In this document: positions 16,592 to 26,310 of the stretch, piece after piece
How the letters are laid out: every line of letters begins with the position of its first letter
How positions within the stretch are numbered: position 1 is the stretch's first letter
Source of the DNA: Rhodothermaceae bacterium
Lineage (GTDB): Bacteria; Bacteroidota; Rhodothermia; Balneolales; Cyclonatronaceae
NCBI GenBank assembly: GCA_020201275.1
Contig: JAIVHB010000128.1
Coordinates: forward strand, 1-51,538
Length of the DNA: 51,538 nucleotides
Direction: 5' to 3'
Program-made: the position numbers and the translations under genes
Notes under the pieces: generated by a model
The model's database searches: none
Told to the model about the DNA's origin: nothing
What the model saw: only the letters and a program-made list of their open reading frames with translations

Positions 16592-17533
16592 TTGAAGACA
16601 AAGAAGTTCGATCTTAGCAGGCAGGCCATCACCATAAGCCTTATGGTTTCGTTTGTCTCGTTCATGGCAAAAGCCGCCGGATACCTGCTCACAGGTTCAA
16701 ATACGGTACTGTCGGATCTCGCAGAATCGGTTGTTCATCTTCTGGCTGTCTCTTTTGCAATGTACGGTGTTTATCTGCGAAGTAAACCAGCCGACAACAA
16801 ACACCGCTACGGACATGAACGGATCAGTCTCCTTACGGTTGGTGCTGAAGGTTTGGTTATTGTTCTTGCAGGACTTACAATTATTTATCAGTCGGTAAAA
16901 AACCTCCTCTTCGGCCTTGAGATTACACACATCTTCGAAGGCATACTGTTCATGAGCGCTGCGGCACTGATCAACCTCGTACTGGGGCTGTATCTTGTGA
17001 AGACCGGCAAAAAAGAGCAAAACATGATCGTATACAGCAACGGCAAACACACTCTTACCGACGTGTATACAAGCGCCGGGGTAGTGCTCACCCTTCTGCT
17101 CATATCCCTCACAGGATGGATGATCCTCGATGCCATTGTTGCCGTCGGGGTTGCCATATTCATCATGTATGAGGGTAAAAAGCTGGTCAGCTACTCTCTG
17201 GATGGAATCATGGACAGTGTTGACCCCGAAGCCGATCTCATCATCAGGAATGTGCTCGACGGAGAGATACCCATGCATATCAGAGGCTGGCACAATCTCA
17301 GGCACCGAACAACCGGCAATGTAACCTGGATAGAATTTCACCTTCTGTTCGACAAGGATATTGACCTCCAGACAGCTCACGATGAAGCTACTACGCTCGA
17401 AAAATCGCTGATGAGCGCCATTCGCGGGGATGTTATTGTCACCATCCACCTGGAACCCGAACAGACTCATGCCAAATCGCACCAGGTTTTAAAAGGGATT
17501 CAGAGAAATCCCGATCTTGAAGACTATTTCTGA
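16592..17533 (+). CDS. Cation diffusion facilitator family transporter
   Basis: This 313-residue member of the CDF family exports divalent metal ions (Zn, Co, Fe, Cd, Mn) against proton across the inner membrane. About six TM segments occupy residues 12-190. Metal-site motifs are SDLAESVVHL near 45 and HTLTDVYTS near 150 (HxxxD). A C-terminal cytoplasmic ferredoxin-like domain (about 205-300) ends with VIVTIHLEPE. The start is a TTG; no ATG gives a better N-terminus. Metal specificity cannot be assigned. The tail HAKSHQVLKG is not His-rich enough to predict it. Confidence 0.92.
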   Translation: MKTKKFDLSRQAITISLMVSFVSFMAKAAGYLLTGSNTVLSDLAESVVHLLAVSFAMYGVYLRSKPADNKHRYGHERISLLTVGAEGLVIVLAGLTIIYQSVKNLLFGLEITHIFEGILFMSAAALINLVLGLYLVKTGKKEQNMIVYSNGKHTLTDVYTSAGVVLTLLLISLTGWMILDAIVAVGVAIFIMYEGKKLVSYSLDGIMDSVDPEADLIIRNVLDGEIPMHIRGWHNLRHRTTGNVTWIEFHLLFDKDIDLQTAHDEATTLEKSLMSAIRGDVIVTIHLEPEQTHAKSHQVLKGIQRNPDLEDYF

Positions 17534-17643
17534 TCATACTGTACGGCTGTAAACTGAAATCAGATTTTAACATTGTATTATCTTAAATTAGATATTATCA
17601 TCATCCCTGTTTTGAATACCAAACAGCTTAACTGAATTCTGGA

Positions 17644-18078
17644 ATGGAATTACCGAAGCGATGGATGCTTGCCACCGATGGTTCAAAATATGCGAACCTT
17701 TCGGTTGAGTATGCGGCACAGTTATACAACTTTATGGATCCCAAGCCCGATGTGCTCATAATAAATGTGATACCCGAGCCCGGCAAATCTCCGGGCAACG
17801 AAACGGATCTGGCTGTTTTAAAAGAGAAAGAGCGCGGGAAACAAATACTGCGCGAAGCGGTGCAGCGGTTTATCGATGCAAGCGGAAGCGCTGATACAGT
17901 ACGCACCATGGTGGCTATGGGAGAATCGAGGGAAGTTATCATTAAGATCGCCGAGGGCAACAAAACAGACCATATTATCATGGGCGGGGCCGATTTTCGG
18001 TGGACCGACGTAATATCAGGTGGCGTGAGTAACTACGTACTCCATCATGCCAAGTGCCTTGTTACACTGATTAAATGA
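17644..18078 (+). CDS. Universal stress protein (UspA family)
   Basis: This 144-residue single Usp domain starts with PKRWMLATDGSKYANLSVEYAAQL, where the family Asp of the nucleotide pocket is D13-like (ATDGS). It ends with IIMGGADFRWTDVISGGVSNYVLHHAKCLVTLIK-type strands, given here only as the family outline. The ATP-binding G-2X-G-9X-G(S/T) motif is degenerate: a GG pair precedes and SGGVSN follows, so nucleotide binding is uncertain. It stands alone between the transporter and a convergent gene. Confidence 0.85.
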   Translation: MELPKRWMLATDGSKYANLSVEYAAQLYNFMDPKPDVLIINVIPEPGKSPGNETDLAVLKEKERGKQILREAVQRFIDASGSADTVRTMVAMGESREVIIKIAEGNKTDHIIMGGADFRWTDVISGGVSNYVLHHAKCLVTLIK

Positions 18079-18212
18079 ACTGCGCCCCGGCAATACTGCA
18101 TACATCGCGTTAATGGGCTACCTTCTGTTTCGTAGTTTGGTTCTCAGTCATAACCCCAGCTATATTAAGAAGCACTACAGTTGAAATCTGTTTCTGCCAG
18201 GCCGGTAGTCGG

Positions 18213-19208
18213 TTATCCCTCAATTTCGGAATGGTCGCCAAGGTGGGCCGCTCCTTTAAAACCCTTTACCTGCGCATAGCTTCCGATCGATGAATTTTTA
18301 AGTTCCGCACCGTCGATTCGCGCATTATCCTGAACAATGGTGTAACCGAGGGTGCTGTTGTTCACCTCGGTCCCTTTTTCAAGGCTCACATGCGGACCTA
18401 TCCGGCTGTTTCTGACAACAACGCCTTCCGGGATGTAAACCGGTTCAGTGATCTCCGAACCACTTACGTCGCCCATTACCCTGTGTTTTTCTTTTTCCAG
18501 AATAACACTGGTGGTTTCCAGCCAGGCCGGGATGGTGCCGCAGTCGAGCCATTCGTCAACAGTGGCGGCCTTGAACACTTTTCCCGCTTTAAGCAGGCGG
18601 TCGATGGCATCGGTAAGCTGGTATTCCCCGCCATGGCCGGTAATCTTATTGTCGAGCAGGTACTTGATCTCCGACCGCAACGCGGCGCCGTCTTTGAAAT
18701 AATAGACCCCGATGATGGCCATCCGGGAGATGGGTTCGCTTGGTTTTTCCACAAATCCGGTGATTTTCTCCCCTTCATGCAGGGCTACACCGAAACGGGA
18801 CGGATCTTCGACCTCTTTGAGCCAGATCACACAGTCTGCATCATCCACAGTAACCTTGCCTTCGGTATCGAACAGGGTGTCGGCAAAAACGACAATGACC
18901 TCATCTTCAAGGTACTGCTCGGCGCAATATACGGCGTGAGCGGTACCCAGGGCCTCATCCTGGCGGGTAAACGAGGCCTTCGCATTGTTCCGTTCGGCCA
19001 TGTCGGCCAGTTTTTGCCTGATCTCATCACCGAAATCGCCAAGTACGAATACGATCTCATCGATGGTACGGTCAAGCGTTTTTGAGAATGTCTGAATAAT
19101 ACGTTCAATTATCATGGTTCCCGCTACAGGCAGCAGCGGCTTGGGAGTGGTATTGGAGTGAGGGCGCAGGCGTGTTCCACGTCCGGCCATGGGGATAATT
19201 AATTTCAT
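18213..19208 (-). CDS. Sugar-phosphate nucleotidyltransferase with left-handed beta-helix tail
   Basis: This 331-residue protein has an N-terminal nucleotidyltransferase domain carrying the signature GRGTRLRPHSNTTPKPLLPVAG (residues 9-30, with the NTP-binding GxGTRLRP and catalytic PKP). A C-terminal hexapeptide-repeat region follows (about 255-325: VYIPEGVVV, SRIGPHV, then SSIGSYAQV). It is related to glucose-1-phosphate thymidylyl/uridylyl/adenylyl transferases. Its middle sequence looks more like the RmlA/RfbA-like long family than GlgC, so I do not call it ADP-glucose pyrophosphorylase despite the glycogen genes nearby. Product nucleotide is unknown. It is divergent from the Mur ligase, sharing a compact promoter region. 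Confidence 0.85.
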   Translation of the reverse strand: MKLIIPMAGRGTRLRPHSNTTPKPLLPVAGTMIIERIIQTFSKTLDRTIDEIVFVLGDFGDEIRQKLADMAERNNAKASFTRQDEALGTAHAVYCAEQYLEDEVIVVFADTLFDTEGKVTVDDADCVIWLKEVEDPSRFGVALHEGEKITGFVEKPSEPISRMAIIGVYYFKDGAALRSEIKYLLDNKITGHGGEYQLTDAIDRLLKAGKVFKAATVDEWLDCGTIPAWLETTSVILEKEKHRVMGDVSGSEITEPVYIPEGVVVRNSRIGPHVSLEKGTEVNNSTLGYTIVQDNARIDGAELKNSSIGSYAQVKGFKGAAHLGDHSEIEG

Positions 19209-19248
19209 CGGACCTCTGTATTCTTTATTTATCGATTAATTTCTGTGT

Positions 19249-19256
19249 CAAAGATA
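19249..19256 (-). promoter_or_regulatory. Putative -7 box TATCTTTG for the nucleotidyltransferase gene
   Basis: The minus strand reads an exact TAnnTTTG element 41 bases upstream of the start codon at 19208. It is back-to-back with a plus-strand box 11 bases away. Confidence 0.4.
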
Positions 19257-19267
19257 GGAGAACTTGC

Positions 19268-19275
19268 TATTTTTG
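19268..19275 (+). promoter_or_regulatory. Putative -7 box TATTTTTG for the Mur ligase gene
   Basis: The plus strand reads an exact TAnnTTTG element about 80 bases before the TTG start at 19357. The upstream half of this promoter would overlap the divergent minus-strand promoter. Confidence 0.38.
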
Positions 19276-19356
19276 TACGATAATTTATACTGAATTTCCA
19301 TTCCCCCGGCGAATCACCAACAATAACTGCTGTACGGCGAAACTGTTTCCTATCAT

Positions 19357-21012
19357 TTGAAAGCATACTATACAGGCATCGAGCTGCTTTTAATCATAAT
19401 CGCCCTGGCGGTATTATGGCACTCCTGGTTCAGGGCGCGCTATTTTTTCCAGGTGATGCAGCAGAACGGCTATCACATCAACGAATATGCGGGCTGGCTC
19501 AGGAAGAACTGGGCCGGCAAGCTTATCGGCAATGCCCATTCCATCATTATTCCCATTTTTCTGATTGAGATGTTCGGCAACCGGCTAACCATGACGGCCA
19601 CCACCGTACTCCTTTTCATTTTTGTGCTCTTCCTGTTTCTGCCCGGCAGGCGTGAATATGCGGGAGTGCAGAAAAAGCCGGTTGTATTTACCCCCCGCCT
19701 TATACGACTGGCCATTCCGGTGGCCATTTTATACCTGTTTTTCCCCTGGTTGGGGTATATCCAGGCGATGCGGATGGCCTTCCCCACCCCCGATGCACTA
19801 ATCCTCACCTTCAGTTTCATCCTGGCCGACCTGCTCATCCCCTTCTACATCCTTCTGGCTTCGGTACTGATGCATCCGGTTGAGAAATACATACAGAACG
19901 GATTCAAAAAAAAGGCCCGGCGAAAAATACTTTCAATGCCGGAGCTGAAAGTGGTGGCCATTACCGGCAGCTACGGAAAAACGTCGACCAAGTTCATCAT
20001 CAAAACACTGCTTGAAGAGCGTTTCAACGTCTGTTTTACGCCCGGCAGCTACAATACACCCATGGGCATCTGCAAGGTGATCAACAACGACCTGAATGCA
20101 CGCCACCAGGTATTGGTGCTGGAAATGGGGGCCCGGTATGAAGGCAACATCGCCGAACTCTGCGAGATTGCACAGCCGGATGTGTCCGTTGTTACAAATG
20201 TGGGCAAGGCCCACCTGGAGACCTTCGGCAGTGTTGAGACAATCGCCCACACCAAGGCGGCCATTGTGCGCCATCTAAAACCCGGCGGCACCGCAATATT
20301 GAATGCTGATGATCCGCTGGTTACTGCTATGGCAGGCCGCAAAGATATAACGGTGCTCCTGGCAGGAATTGAAAACGGAGAGTTCAGGGGCAGCGATATC
20401 AGTTATGATGACAGTGGCTGCCGGTTCACCGTTGAAATGCCCGGCAATGAGAAGATCGAAATAACCACCGGTTTGCTGGGCATCCATAATGTGCAGAACA
20501 TGCTTCTCGGCATAGCCACAGGCTACGCGTTCGGCATCCGGGCAGCTACACTGCAGGTAGCGGCTCGCAGGGTTGAAGCGGTCGAGCACCGGCTGGAGCT
20601 GAAACGTGCTAACGGTATTCTCATTATCGACGATGCGTTCAACTCCAATCCCACCGGGGCCAGGAATGCCGTAGATGTGCTCTCAAAATTTCAGACCGGC
20701 CGCAGGGTTATCATAACACCGGGCATGGTTGAGCTAGGCGAACACGAAGAACACGAAAACCGGAATTTCGGGCGGCATATCGGTCGTGCGGCACTCGATC
20801 TGGTTATATTGGTGGGGCTGGAGCGTACGCGGCCGATCGTTGAAGGCCTGCATGATGCGGGGTATCCGGATGATGATATCCGGGTGGTTGCCACCCTTTT
20901 TGAGGCACGTGAATTGATGGCCGGCTACGTAAAAGACGGGGATGTGGTACTTTTTGAGAATGACCTGCCGGATATCTACAACGAAATTCCCCCAAAAAAG
21001 GCAGTCCGGTAA
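19357..21012 (+). CDS. Membrane-anchored Mur ligase family protein (MurF-like)
   Basis: This is a 551-residue protein with a TTG start. Residues 1-175 are mostly hydrophobic, with about five or six TM segments. The remainder is a Mur-type ATP-dependent ligase: central domain P-loop GSYGKTS at 204-210, VLVLEMGARYEGNIAELCEI near 250, VTNVGKAHLETFGS near 285, and the C-terminal MurF-like ligand domain (DDAFNSNPTGA near 425). Soluble MurF adds D-Ala-D-Ala to UDP-MurNAc-tripeptide. It normally starts with a UDP-binding MurF domain, which the membrane segment replaces here. It may be the cell's MurF or a membrane-bound relative acting on a different acceptor. Confidence 0.83.
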   Translation: MKAYYTGIELLLIIIALAVLWHSWFRARYFFQVMQQNGYHINEYAGWLRKNWAGKLIGNAHSIIIPIFLIEMFGNRLTMTATTVLLFIFVLFLFLPGRREYAGVQKKPVVFTPRLIRLAIPVAILYLFFPWLGYIQAMRMAFPTPDALILTFSFILADLLIPFYILLASVLMHPVEKYIQNGFKKKARRKILSMPELKVVAITGSYGKTSTKFIIKTLLEERFNVCFTPGSYNTPMGICKVINNDLNARHQVLVLEMGARYEGNIAELCEIAQPDVSVVTNVGKAHLETFGSVETIAHTKAAIVRHLKPGGTAILNADDPLVTAMAGRKDITVLLAGIENGEFRGSDISYDDSGCRFTVEMPGNEKIEITTGLLGIHNVQNMLLGIATGYAFGIRAATLQVAARRVEAVEHRLELKRANGILIIDDAFNSNPTGARNAVDVLSKFQTGRRVIITPGMVELGEHEEHENRNFGRHIGRAALDLVILVGLERTRPIVEGLHDAGYPDDDIRVVATLFEARELMAGYVKDGDVVLFENDLPDIYNEIPPKKAVR

Positions 21013-21077
21013 TAAGCAATCGAAGCTGAGTAGTCCGGAATACGCATTAAATAAGCCGGTTCCTGCTTATCTCGTCA

Positions 21078-22310
21078 TTATTCGTACCTGAGCGATTCGG
21101 CCGGCTGAATTTTTGAAGCACGTACGGCCGGGTACCAGCTGGCCAAAATGCATAGCAGCAGGCTGCCACCGATAATCATTAGCAGATCCGACCATACGAA
21201 TACCACAGGGTAGGCACTGATGATGAACGACTCTGCACCTGCCAGTTTTATGAGGCCGTATTCTTTCTGAAGCCAGCTTATCAGCAGGCCCAGCGCCCCA
21301 CCCAGCCCGCATCCGATCAGGCCTACATAGATGCCCTGCCTGAGGAAAACCGCCTTGATATCGGATTTTTTGAATCCGTACGACATCAGAAGCCCGATAT
21401 CGCGCGTTTTCTGGATCACGATCATGGTTAGTGATCCAACGATGTTGAGCACGGCCACAAGTACAATTAGCATCAGAATAAAATAGGCGGCCCACTTTTC
21501 CAGGTTCATCACATCATAAAGGGGTTTCTGGAGATCGTACCATGTTTTCACCCGGAAATCCGGCCCAAGCGCAGCCTGAAGTTCCTCTTTTACCTCAGCA
21601 GCTCTGTCGTGCATATTCAGCTTGATGTCGATGCCGGTCACAGCGCTCCTGGTATTGAATATGCGCTGGGCCGCTTCCAGCTCAATAAACACCAGCGAAC
21701 CTTCGAAAACCCTGTCCATCGAAAAAGCACCGCGCACATTGAAATTGTAGGTCCTCGGTGCTGTAAACTGCGTGAGCGAGCGTTGAATAGCCTGTGCGCT
21801 GAGCAGGCCCACATCGTCGCCCACGGTAACCCTGAGCTGATTGGCCAGCTGTTCGCCGATCAGCATTCCCGGACGGCGGTCGCTCACCCCGAGGCTCAAA
21901 CCTCCGCTGGTAAGGTTCCGGCCCATGTCGACCATGCGGGTGTGAATATCGGTATCAACACCCCGTACAACAACAACCTTGTAACTGCCCCCACGGTGTG
22001 CTATCAGGGATTTACCCTCAACATAGGGGCTGATCAACATAATTTCGGGATTGCCGTCAAGTATTTCCGCCAGCCTGCCGTCTGGTGTAAAAGTGGTCTC
22101 AACCGCCGACTCAATACGAATATCAGGGTCGTAGGCCAGCAGCATATCCTTCATCAGGTCGAAAAAGCCATTGAATACCGACAGCACGATGATTAGCATG
22201 GCGGTGCCGATAGTGACCCCTGTTATACTAATCAGGGTCAGCGTTGATATGAGCGTAACTTTTTTTCTGGAGAAAAGATAACGCCGTGCTATTAGGTTTT
22301 TTGCGTTCAC
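21078..22310 (-). CDS. LolC/LolE-type ABC transporter permease (FtsX-like)
   Basis: This 410-residue inner-membrane permease belongs to the lipoprotein-releasing class. I prefer the GTG at 22310, which gives a MNAKNLIARRYLFSRKK-type N-terminus as in LolC/LolE, over an ATG 81 bases upstream that would add 27 unlike residues. One N-terminal TM (about 20-45, with TGVTIGTAMLIIVLSVFNGF) is followed by a large MacB-like periplasmic domain and three C-terminal TMs (about 285-400). The GLLMSYGFKKSDIKAVFLRQG motif is the FtsX cytoplasmic loop. The ATPase partner LolD is not adjacent. It would work upstream of the LolA-like carrier encoded at 4280. Confidence 0.87.
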   Translation of the reverse strand: MNAKNLIARRYLFSRKKVTLISTLTLISITGVTIGTAMLIIVLSVFNGFFDLMKDMLLAYDPDIRIESAVETTFTPDGRLAEILDGNPEIMLISPYVEGKSLIAHRGGSYKVVVVRGVDTDIHTRMVDMGRNLTSGGLSLGVSDRRPGMLIGEQLANQLRVTVGDDVGLLSAQAIQRSLTQFTAPRTYNFNVRGAFSMDRVFEGSLVFIELEAAQRIFNTRSAVTGIDIKLNMHDRAAEVKEELQAALGPDFRVKTWYDLQKPLYDVMNLEKWAAYFILMLIVLVAVLNIVGSLTMIVIQKTRDIGLLMSYGFKKSDIKAVFLRQGIYVGLIGCGLGGALGLLISWLQKEYGLIKLAGAESFIISAYPVVFVWSDLLMIIGGSLLLCILASWYPAVRASKIQPAESLRYE

Positions 22311-22417
22311 GCCGGAATATACGGCGATCGGGCGATATGCCGGGTGCATCATTTTGTCATATCTCGCAAAAAATTCCTTATTTTCAGACAAATACCATCA
22401 TTAACCAGGGATCACGT

Positions 22418-24613
22418 TTGGGAAAACTAACTTTAAACAAACAAGAGCTAAAAGCCCTTGTTGAGGGGTATCACGGTGACGTTTTTTCTGTGCTGGGTAT
22501 TCACCGGGTTGTAAACAAAAAAAAGGAAATGCTGCAGGTAAGAACACTGCAGCCCGACGCGAAAACCGTAGCTGTTCTCGGTGCATCAGGTAGTTCTACA
22601 GCCCTGAGTCAAATCGAGGGGACGCCTGTTTTCGAAGGCCTTTTTGAAACGGATGCCATACCGAACGATTACAGGCTCGACATAGAATACAGCAACGGAT
22701 CAAACCGTGTAATCCGCGACCCATACAGCTTTACCCCGCTTATCAGCGATTATGATCTTCAGCTCTGGGGGGAAGGCAACCACTCAAAGGCCTATGAATT
22801 CATGGGTGCCCACATAAGGGAGCTGAACGGCAGCACGGGTGTGCATTTTGTAGTCGCAGCCCCATCGGCGGCAAGGGTTAGTGTGGTAGGAAGTTTCAAT
22901 AACTGGGACGGGCGTTGCCACGTAATGCGCAAATATGTGGACCAGGGGATTTGGGAAATATTCATCCCCGGCCTTGAGGATGGTGAACAGTACAAGTACG
23001 AAATAAAACCCCACGGTTTTGGTCCGCCGTTCCTGAAGTCGGATCCATACGGATTTTATTACGAAAAAAGGCCGAAAACGGCTTCTGTAATCAAGAATAT
23101 CAATACATTTACATGGTCGGACGACACCTGGATGAAGAAGCGCTCACCAGGCCGCGACAAGCCGGTTTCGGTATATGAACTCCATCTCGGATCCTGGAAG
23201 CGCCACATCACAGACAATTCCTTCTACACCTACCGAGAACTGGCTGAGCACCTCATCCCCTATGTACTTGATCTGGGGTACACGCATATTGAGTTGCTTC
23301 CGATTGCCGAGCACCCTTATGATCCATCGTGGGGATATCAGATAACCGGTTATTTTGCGCCAACCAGCCGTTTTGGTAATCCGGAAGATTTCATGTTTTT
23401 CGTTAATGAGTGCCACAGGAACGACCTTGGAGTGATCATAGACTGGGTGCCAGCACATTTCACAAAAGATGACCACGGCCTGCGGGAATTCGACGGCACC
23501 CACCTGTACGAGCATGCCGATCCCAGGCAGGGCGAGCACAGGGACTGGGGAACAAAAATTTTCAACTTCGGGCGTGTAGAGGTAAAAAACTTCCTTTTGT
23601 CGAACGCGCTGTTTTGGCTCGAAAAATACCATATCGACGGGCTGAGGGTCGATGCGGTAGCCTCCATGCTCTACCTTGATTACTCCCGCGAAGCCGGCGA
23701 CTGGGTACCCAACAAATTCGGCGGGCGCGAGAACCTTGAGGCTATCGAGTTCCTGAAGAAGTTCAACGAGCTGGCCCATAAGGAGTTTCCCGGAGTAACT
23801 ACCTTTGCCGAGGAATCGACCTCCTGGCCAATGGTTTCGCATCCCACGTACCTTGGCGGGCTTGGCTTCGACTACAAATGGAATATGGGCTGGATGAACG
23901 ATACGCTCAAGTACATCGAAGTTGATCCTCTCTACCGTAAGTATCACCATAATCAGCTCACCTTTTCGCTGATCTACGCTTTTTCCGAAACTTTTATCCT
24001 CCCCTTTTCGCACGATGAGGTCGTTCATCTCAAAAAGTCGATGCTATCGAAGATGCCGGGCGACAACTGGCAGAAATTTGCCAATCTGAGATTACTGATG
24101 GGCTATCAGTATTGCCATCCCGGGAAGAAGCTCTTGTTTATGGGAAGCGAATTCGGGCAGTGGGGTGAGTGGAATTGTGAGCAGGAGCTCGACTGGCCAT
24201 TGCTGCAGTATGAGACCCATCAGGGCATAAAAAAAACGGTACAGACCCTGAACCAGATCTATAAATCCGAAAAGGCCCTTCATCAGCTCGATTTCGACTG
24301 GAGCGGTTTCAAATGGCTCGACTTTTCGGATGTGGACCAAAGTGTGATATCATTTATCCGTTTTGCAGAAAACCGCGACGATTTTGTGATATGTGCATTC
24401 AACTTCACACCCCGCACCCACCATGATTACATATTTGGTGTACCTCGTCACGGCAGTTACAAAGAGATATTCAACAGTGATGATCCCGGCTTCGGCGGCA
24501 GTGGTGTTATCAATACCGACATACACTCAACCGATGGTGAGTGGCACGGCGAACCGGCCCACATTTCTGTAAGTCTGCCTCCGCTGGGCTGCATCATTAT
24601 TAAACCTCAATAA
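22418..24613 (+). CDS. glgB: 1,4-alpha-glucan branching enzyme
   Basis: This 731-residue GH13 enzyme makes the alpha-1,6 branches of glycogen. The TTG at 22418 is preferred: it is preceded by CCAGGG and gives the N-terminus GKLTLNKQELKALVEG. An ATG at 22286 would add 44 unlike residues that overlap the divergent permease gene. An N-terminal CBM48 pair (about 20-230, including VSVVGSFNNWDGR) precedes the (beta/alpha)8 domain with the nucleophile region DGLRVDAVASM, acid/base TFAEESTSWP and transition-state FSHDEVVH. A C-terminal beta domain follows. malQ begins 24 bases downstream, so the two form a unit. Confidence 0.96.
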   Translation: MGKLTLNKQELKALVEGYHGDVFSVLGIHRVVNKKKEMLQVRTLQPDAKTVAVLGASGSSTALSQIEGTPVFEGLFETDAIPNDYRLDIEYSNGSNRVIRDPYSFTPLISDYDLQLWGEGNHSKAYEFMGAHIRELNGSTGVHFVVAAPSAARVSVVGSFNNWDGRCHVMRKYVDQGIWEIFIPGLEDGEQYKYEIKPHGFGPPFLKSDPYGFYYEKRPKTASVIKNINTFTWSDDTWMKKRSPGRDKPVSVYELHLGSWKRHITDNSFYTYRELAEHLIPYVLDLGYTHIELLPIAEHPYDPSWGYQITGYFAPTSRFGNPEDFMFFVNECHRNDLGVIIDWVPAHFTKDDHGLREFDGTHLYEHADPRQGEHRDWGTKIFNFGRVEVKNFLLSNALFWLEKYHIDGLRVDAVASMLYLDYSREAGDWVPNKFGGRENLEAIEFLKKFNELAHKEFPGVTTFAEESTSWPMVSHPTYLGGLGFDYKWNMGWMNDTLKYIEVDPLYRKYHHNQLTFSLIYAFSETFILPFSHDEVVHLKKSMLSKMPGDNWQKFANLRLLMGYQYCHPGKKLLFMGSEFGQWGEWNCEQELDWPLLQYETHQGIKKTVQTLNQIYKSEKALHQLDFDWSGFKWLDFSDVDQSVISFIRFAENRDDFVICAFNFTPRTHHDYIFGVPRHGSYKEIFNSDDPGFGGSGVINTDIHSTDGEWHGEPAHISVSLPPLGCIIIKPQ

Positions 24614-24637
24614 CAGAAATATTTTAGCTGCTAACAC

Positions 24638-26185
24638 ATGTTCAAACGATCAAGTGGGATACTCCTACATCCTACATCATTCCCATCAGACTACGGGATC
24701 GGCGATCTTGGCCTTGAAACAAAAAAATTCATCGATTTTCTTGAAAAATCGGAGTTGTCGGTCTGGCAAATCCTTCCGCTGGGGCCTACCGGATACGGCT
24801 ATTCGCCATACGCCTCATATTCGGCTTTTGCGGGTAATCACTATCTGATAAGTCCGGATATACTGCACGAGAAAGGCCTCCTTACCCGGGATGAACTCAA
24901 GCGCGCCATGCTGCCATCGCTTGATAAAGCAGACTATGAAACGGCGTTCACGAACAAAAGTGAACTCTTCAGCATTGCGTGCAGCCGTTTCTACGAGCGC
25001 AAAGACAAGCAGGAGATGCAGAAACTCAAAAAATTCAAAAAGGAAAATGAATTCTGGCTTGATGACTATGTTCTGTTCATATCATGTCTTGAGCATTACG
25101 GTTTCCAGCCCTGGAACACCTGGGATGCAAGCCTTGCAAAACGTGAACCTGAAACCATAAAAAAGGCAAAAAAAGAGCACAAAGACCGCATTAATTACCA
25201 CTACTTTGTGCAGTTCGAGTTCTTTGACCAGTGGATGAAGATCAGGGAATACGCAAACAGCAAAGACATTATAATTGTTGGTGACATTCCGATTTTTGTG
25301 GATCACAACAGCTCGGACGTTTGGGCAAATTCACAGTATTTCGAGGTGGACAGCCGCGGGAAAAGGAAACTTGTAGCCGGTGTGCCTCCCGATTACTTCA
25401 GCGAAACCGGCCAGCTTTGGGGTAATCCGTTGTATAAATGGAAAGCCCTGAAAAAAGACGGGTACAACTGGTGGCTCGAGCGTTTCAAACAGATGTTCTA
25501 TCTGTTTGATGCCATCCGGGTTGATCATTTTCGCGGATTTGATGCCTACTGGGAAGTAAAGGCCGATGCTAAAAATGCCATGAAGGGGCGCTGGGTAAAG
25601 GGACCCGGCGAGGATCTGTTCGATACCATTCAGGAAAAAATCGGGACTCTGCCCATCATAGCCGAAGACCTTGGCGTTATTACCCATGAAGTTGTAAAAT
25701 TACGCGACAAATACAATTTCCCCGGCATGAAGATTCTCCAGTTCGCTTTTTCCGATAATGCGGGCAACAGCTTTCTGCCCCACAATTATCAAACCAGTAA
25801 CTGCATCGTCTACACCGGCACTCACGACAACGACACCACGCGCGGATGGTACAATTCGGCCTCGGAAAAAGAACGCCACCATGTCCGCGAGTATACCCGT
25901 TCTGACGGAAGTGCCATACATACCGAATTAATTCACACGGCGATGATGTCGGTTGCCACAATGGCCATATTTCCCATGCAGGACCTCCTTGGGCTGGGGA
26001 ACGAGCACAGAATGAACTATCCCAGCACTGTAACCAATAACTGGTTATGGCGCTACAAGCGCGGAGATCTCGCCAGGATCGACATGAACTGGCTCAGGTG
26101 GCTGGTGAACCTGACCAACAGGAATCCCAGGTTGAATCTGTCGGATGCCAACCTTACCACACTCGAAACCGAGGAGCCAAATTAA
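24638..26185 (+). CDS. malQ: 4-alpha-glucanotransferase (amylomaltase)
   Basis: This 515-residue GH77 enzyme disproportionates maltodextrins. Landmarks are GILLHPTSFPSDYGIGDLG at 7-25, the conserved QILPLGPTGYGYSPYASYSAFAG (family form, near 42-64), the catalytic Asp in DAIRVDHFRGF near 290, the acid/base Glu in IIAEDLGVIT near 340 and YTGTHDNDTTRGW near 390. It sits 24 bases after glgB and before the GT5 half-protein, forming an alpha-glucan cluster. Confidence 0.96.
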   Translation: MFKRSSGILLHPTSFPSDYGIGDLGLETKKFIDFLEKSELSVWQILPLGPTGYGYSPYASYSAFAGNHYLISPDILHEKGLLTRDELKRAMLPSLDKADYETAFTNKSELFSIACSRFYERKDKQEMQKLKKFKKENEFWLDDYVLFISCLEHYGFQPWNTWDASLAKREPETIKKAKKEHKDRINYHYFVQFEFFDQWMKIREYANSKDIIIVGDIPIFVDHNSSDVWANSQYFEVDSRGKRKLVAGVPPDYFSETGQLWGNPLYKWKALKKDGYNWWLERFKQMFYLFDAIRVDHFRGFDAYWEVKADAKNAMKGRWVKGPGEDLFDTIQEKIGTLPIIAEDLGVITHEVVKLRDKYNFPGMKILQFAFSDNAGNSFLPHNYQTSNCIVYTGTHDNDTTRGWYNSASEKERHHVREYTRSDGSAIHTELIHTAMMSVATMAIFPMQDLLGLGNEHRMNYPSTVTNNWLWRYKRGDLARIDMNWLRWLVNLTNRNPRLNLSDANLTTLETEEPN

Positions 26186-26310
26186 CCTTTATAACAAGCT
26201 TGTAAATAGTTATATTTCGAGATTGTAAACATCACTCTGATGTGCCGGACAAGAATTCTGAGATTCCCACCCGGAACCGGTACTGACAACAGGAAAAACT
26301 GCCATACCTT

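Noticed and set aside
18213-19208. Possible ADP-glucose pyrophosphorylase (GlgC)
   Set aside because: Despite nearby glycogen genes, the N-terminal signature and middle region look like the wider sugar-phosphate nucleotidyltransferase group, and GlgC-specific motifs were not seen.
21051-21070. Terminator between the Mur ligase and the permease
   Set aside because: The ATAAGC/GCTTAT stem is only 6 bp with an 8-base loop and no T run, too weak to call.
23144-24028. A 294-codon minus-strand frame opposite glgB
   Set aside because: The catalytic motifs of GlgB lie on the plus strand through this region.
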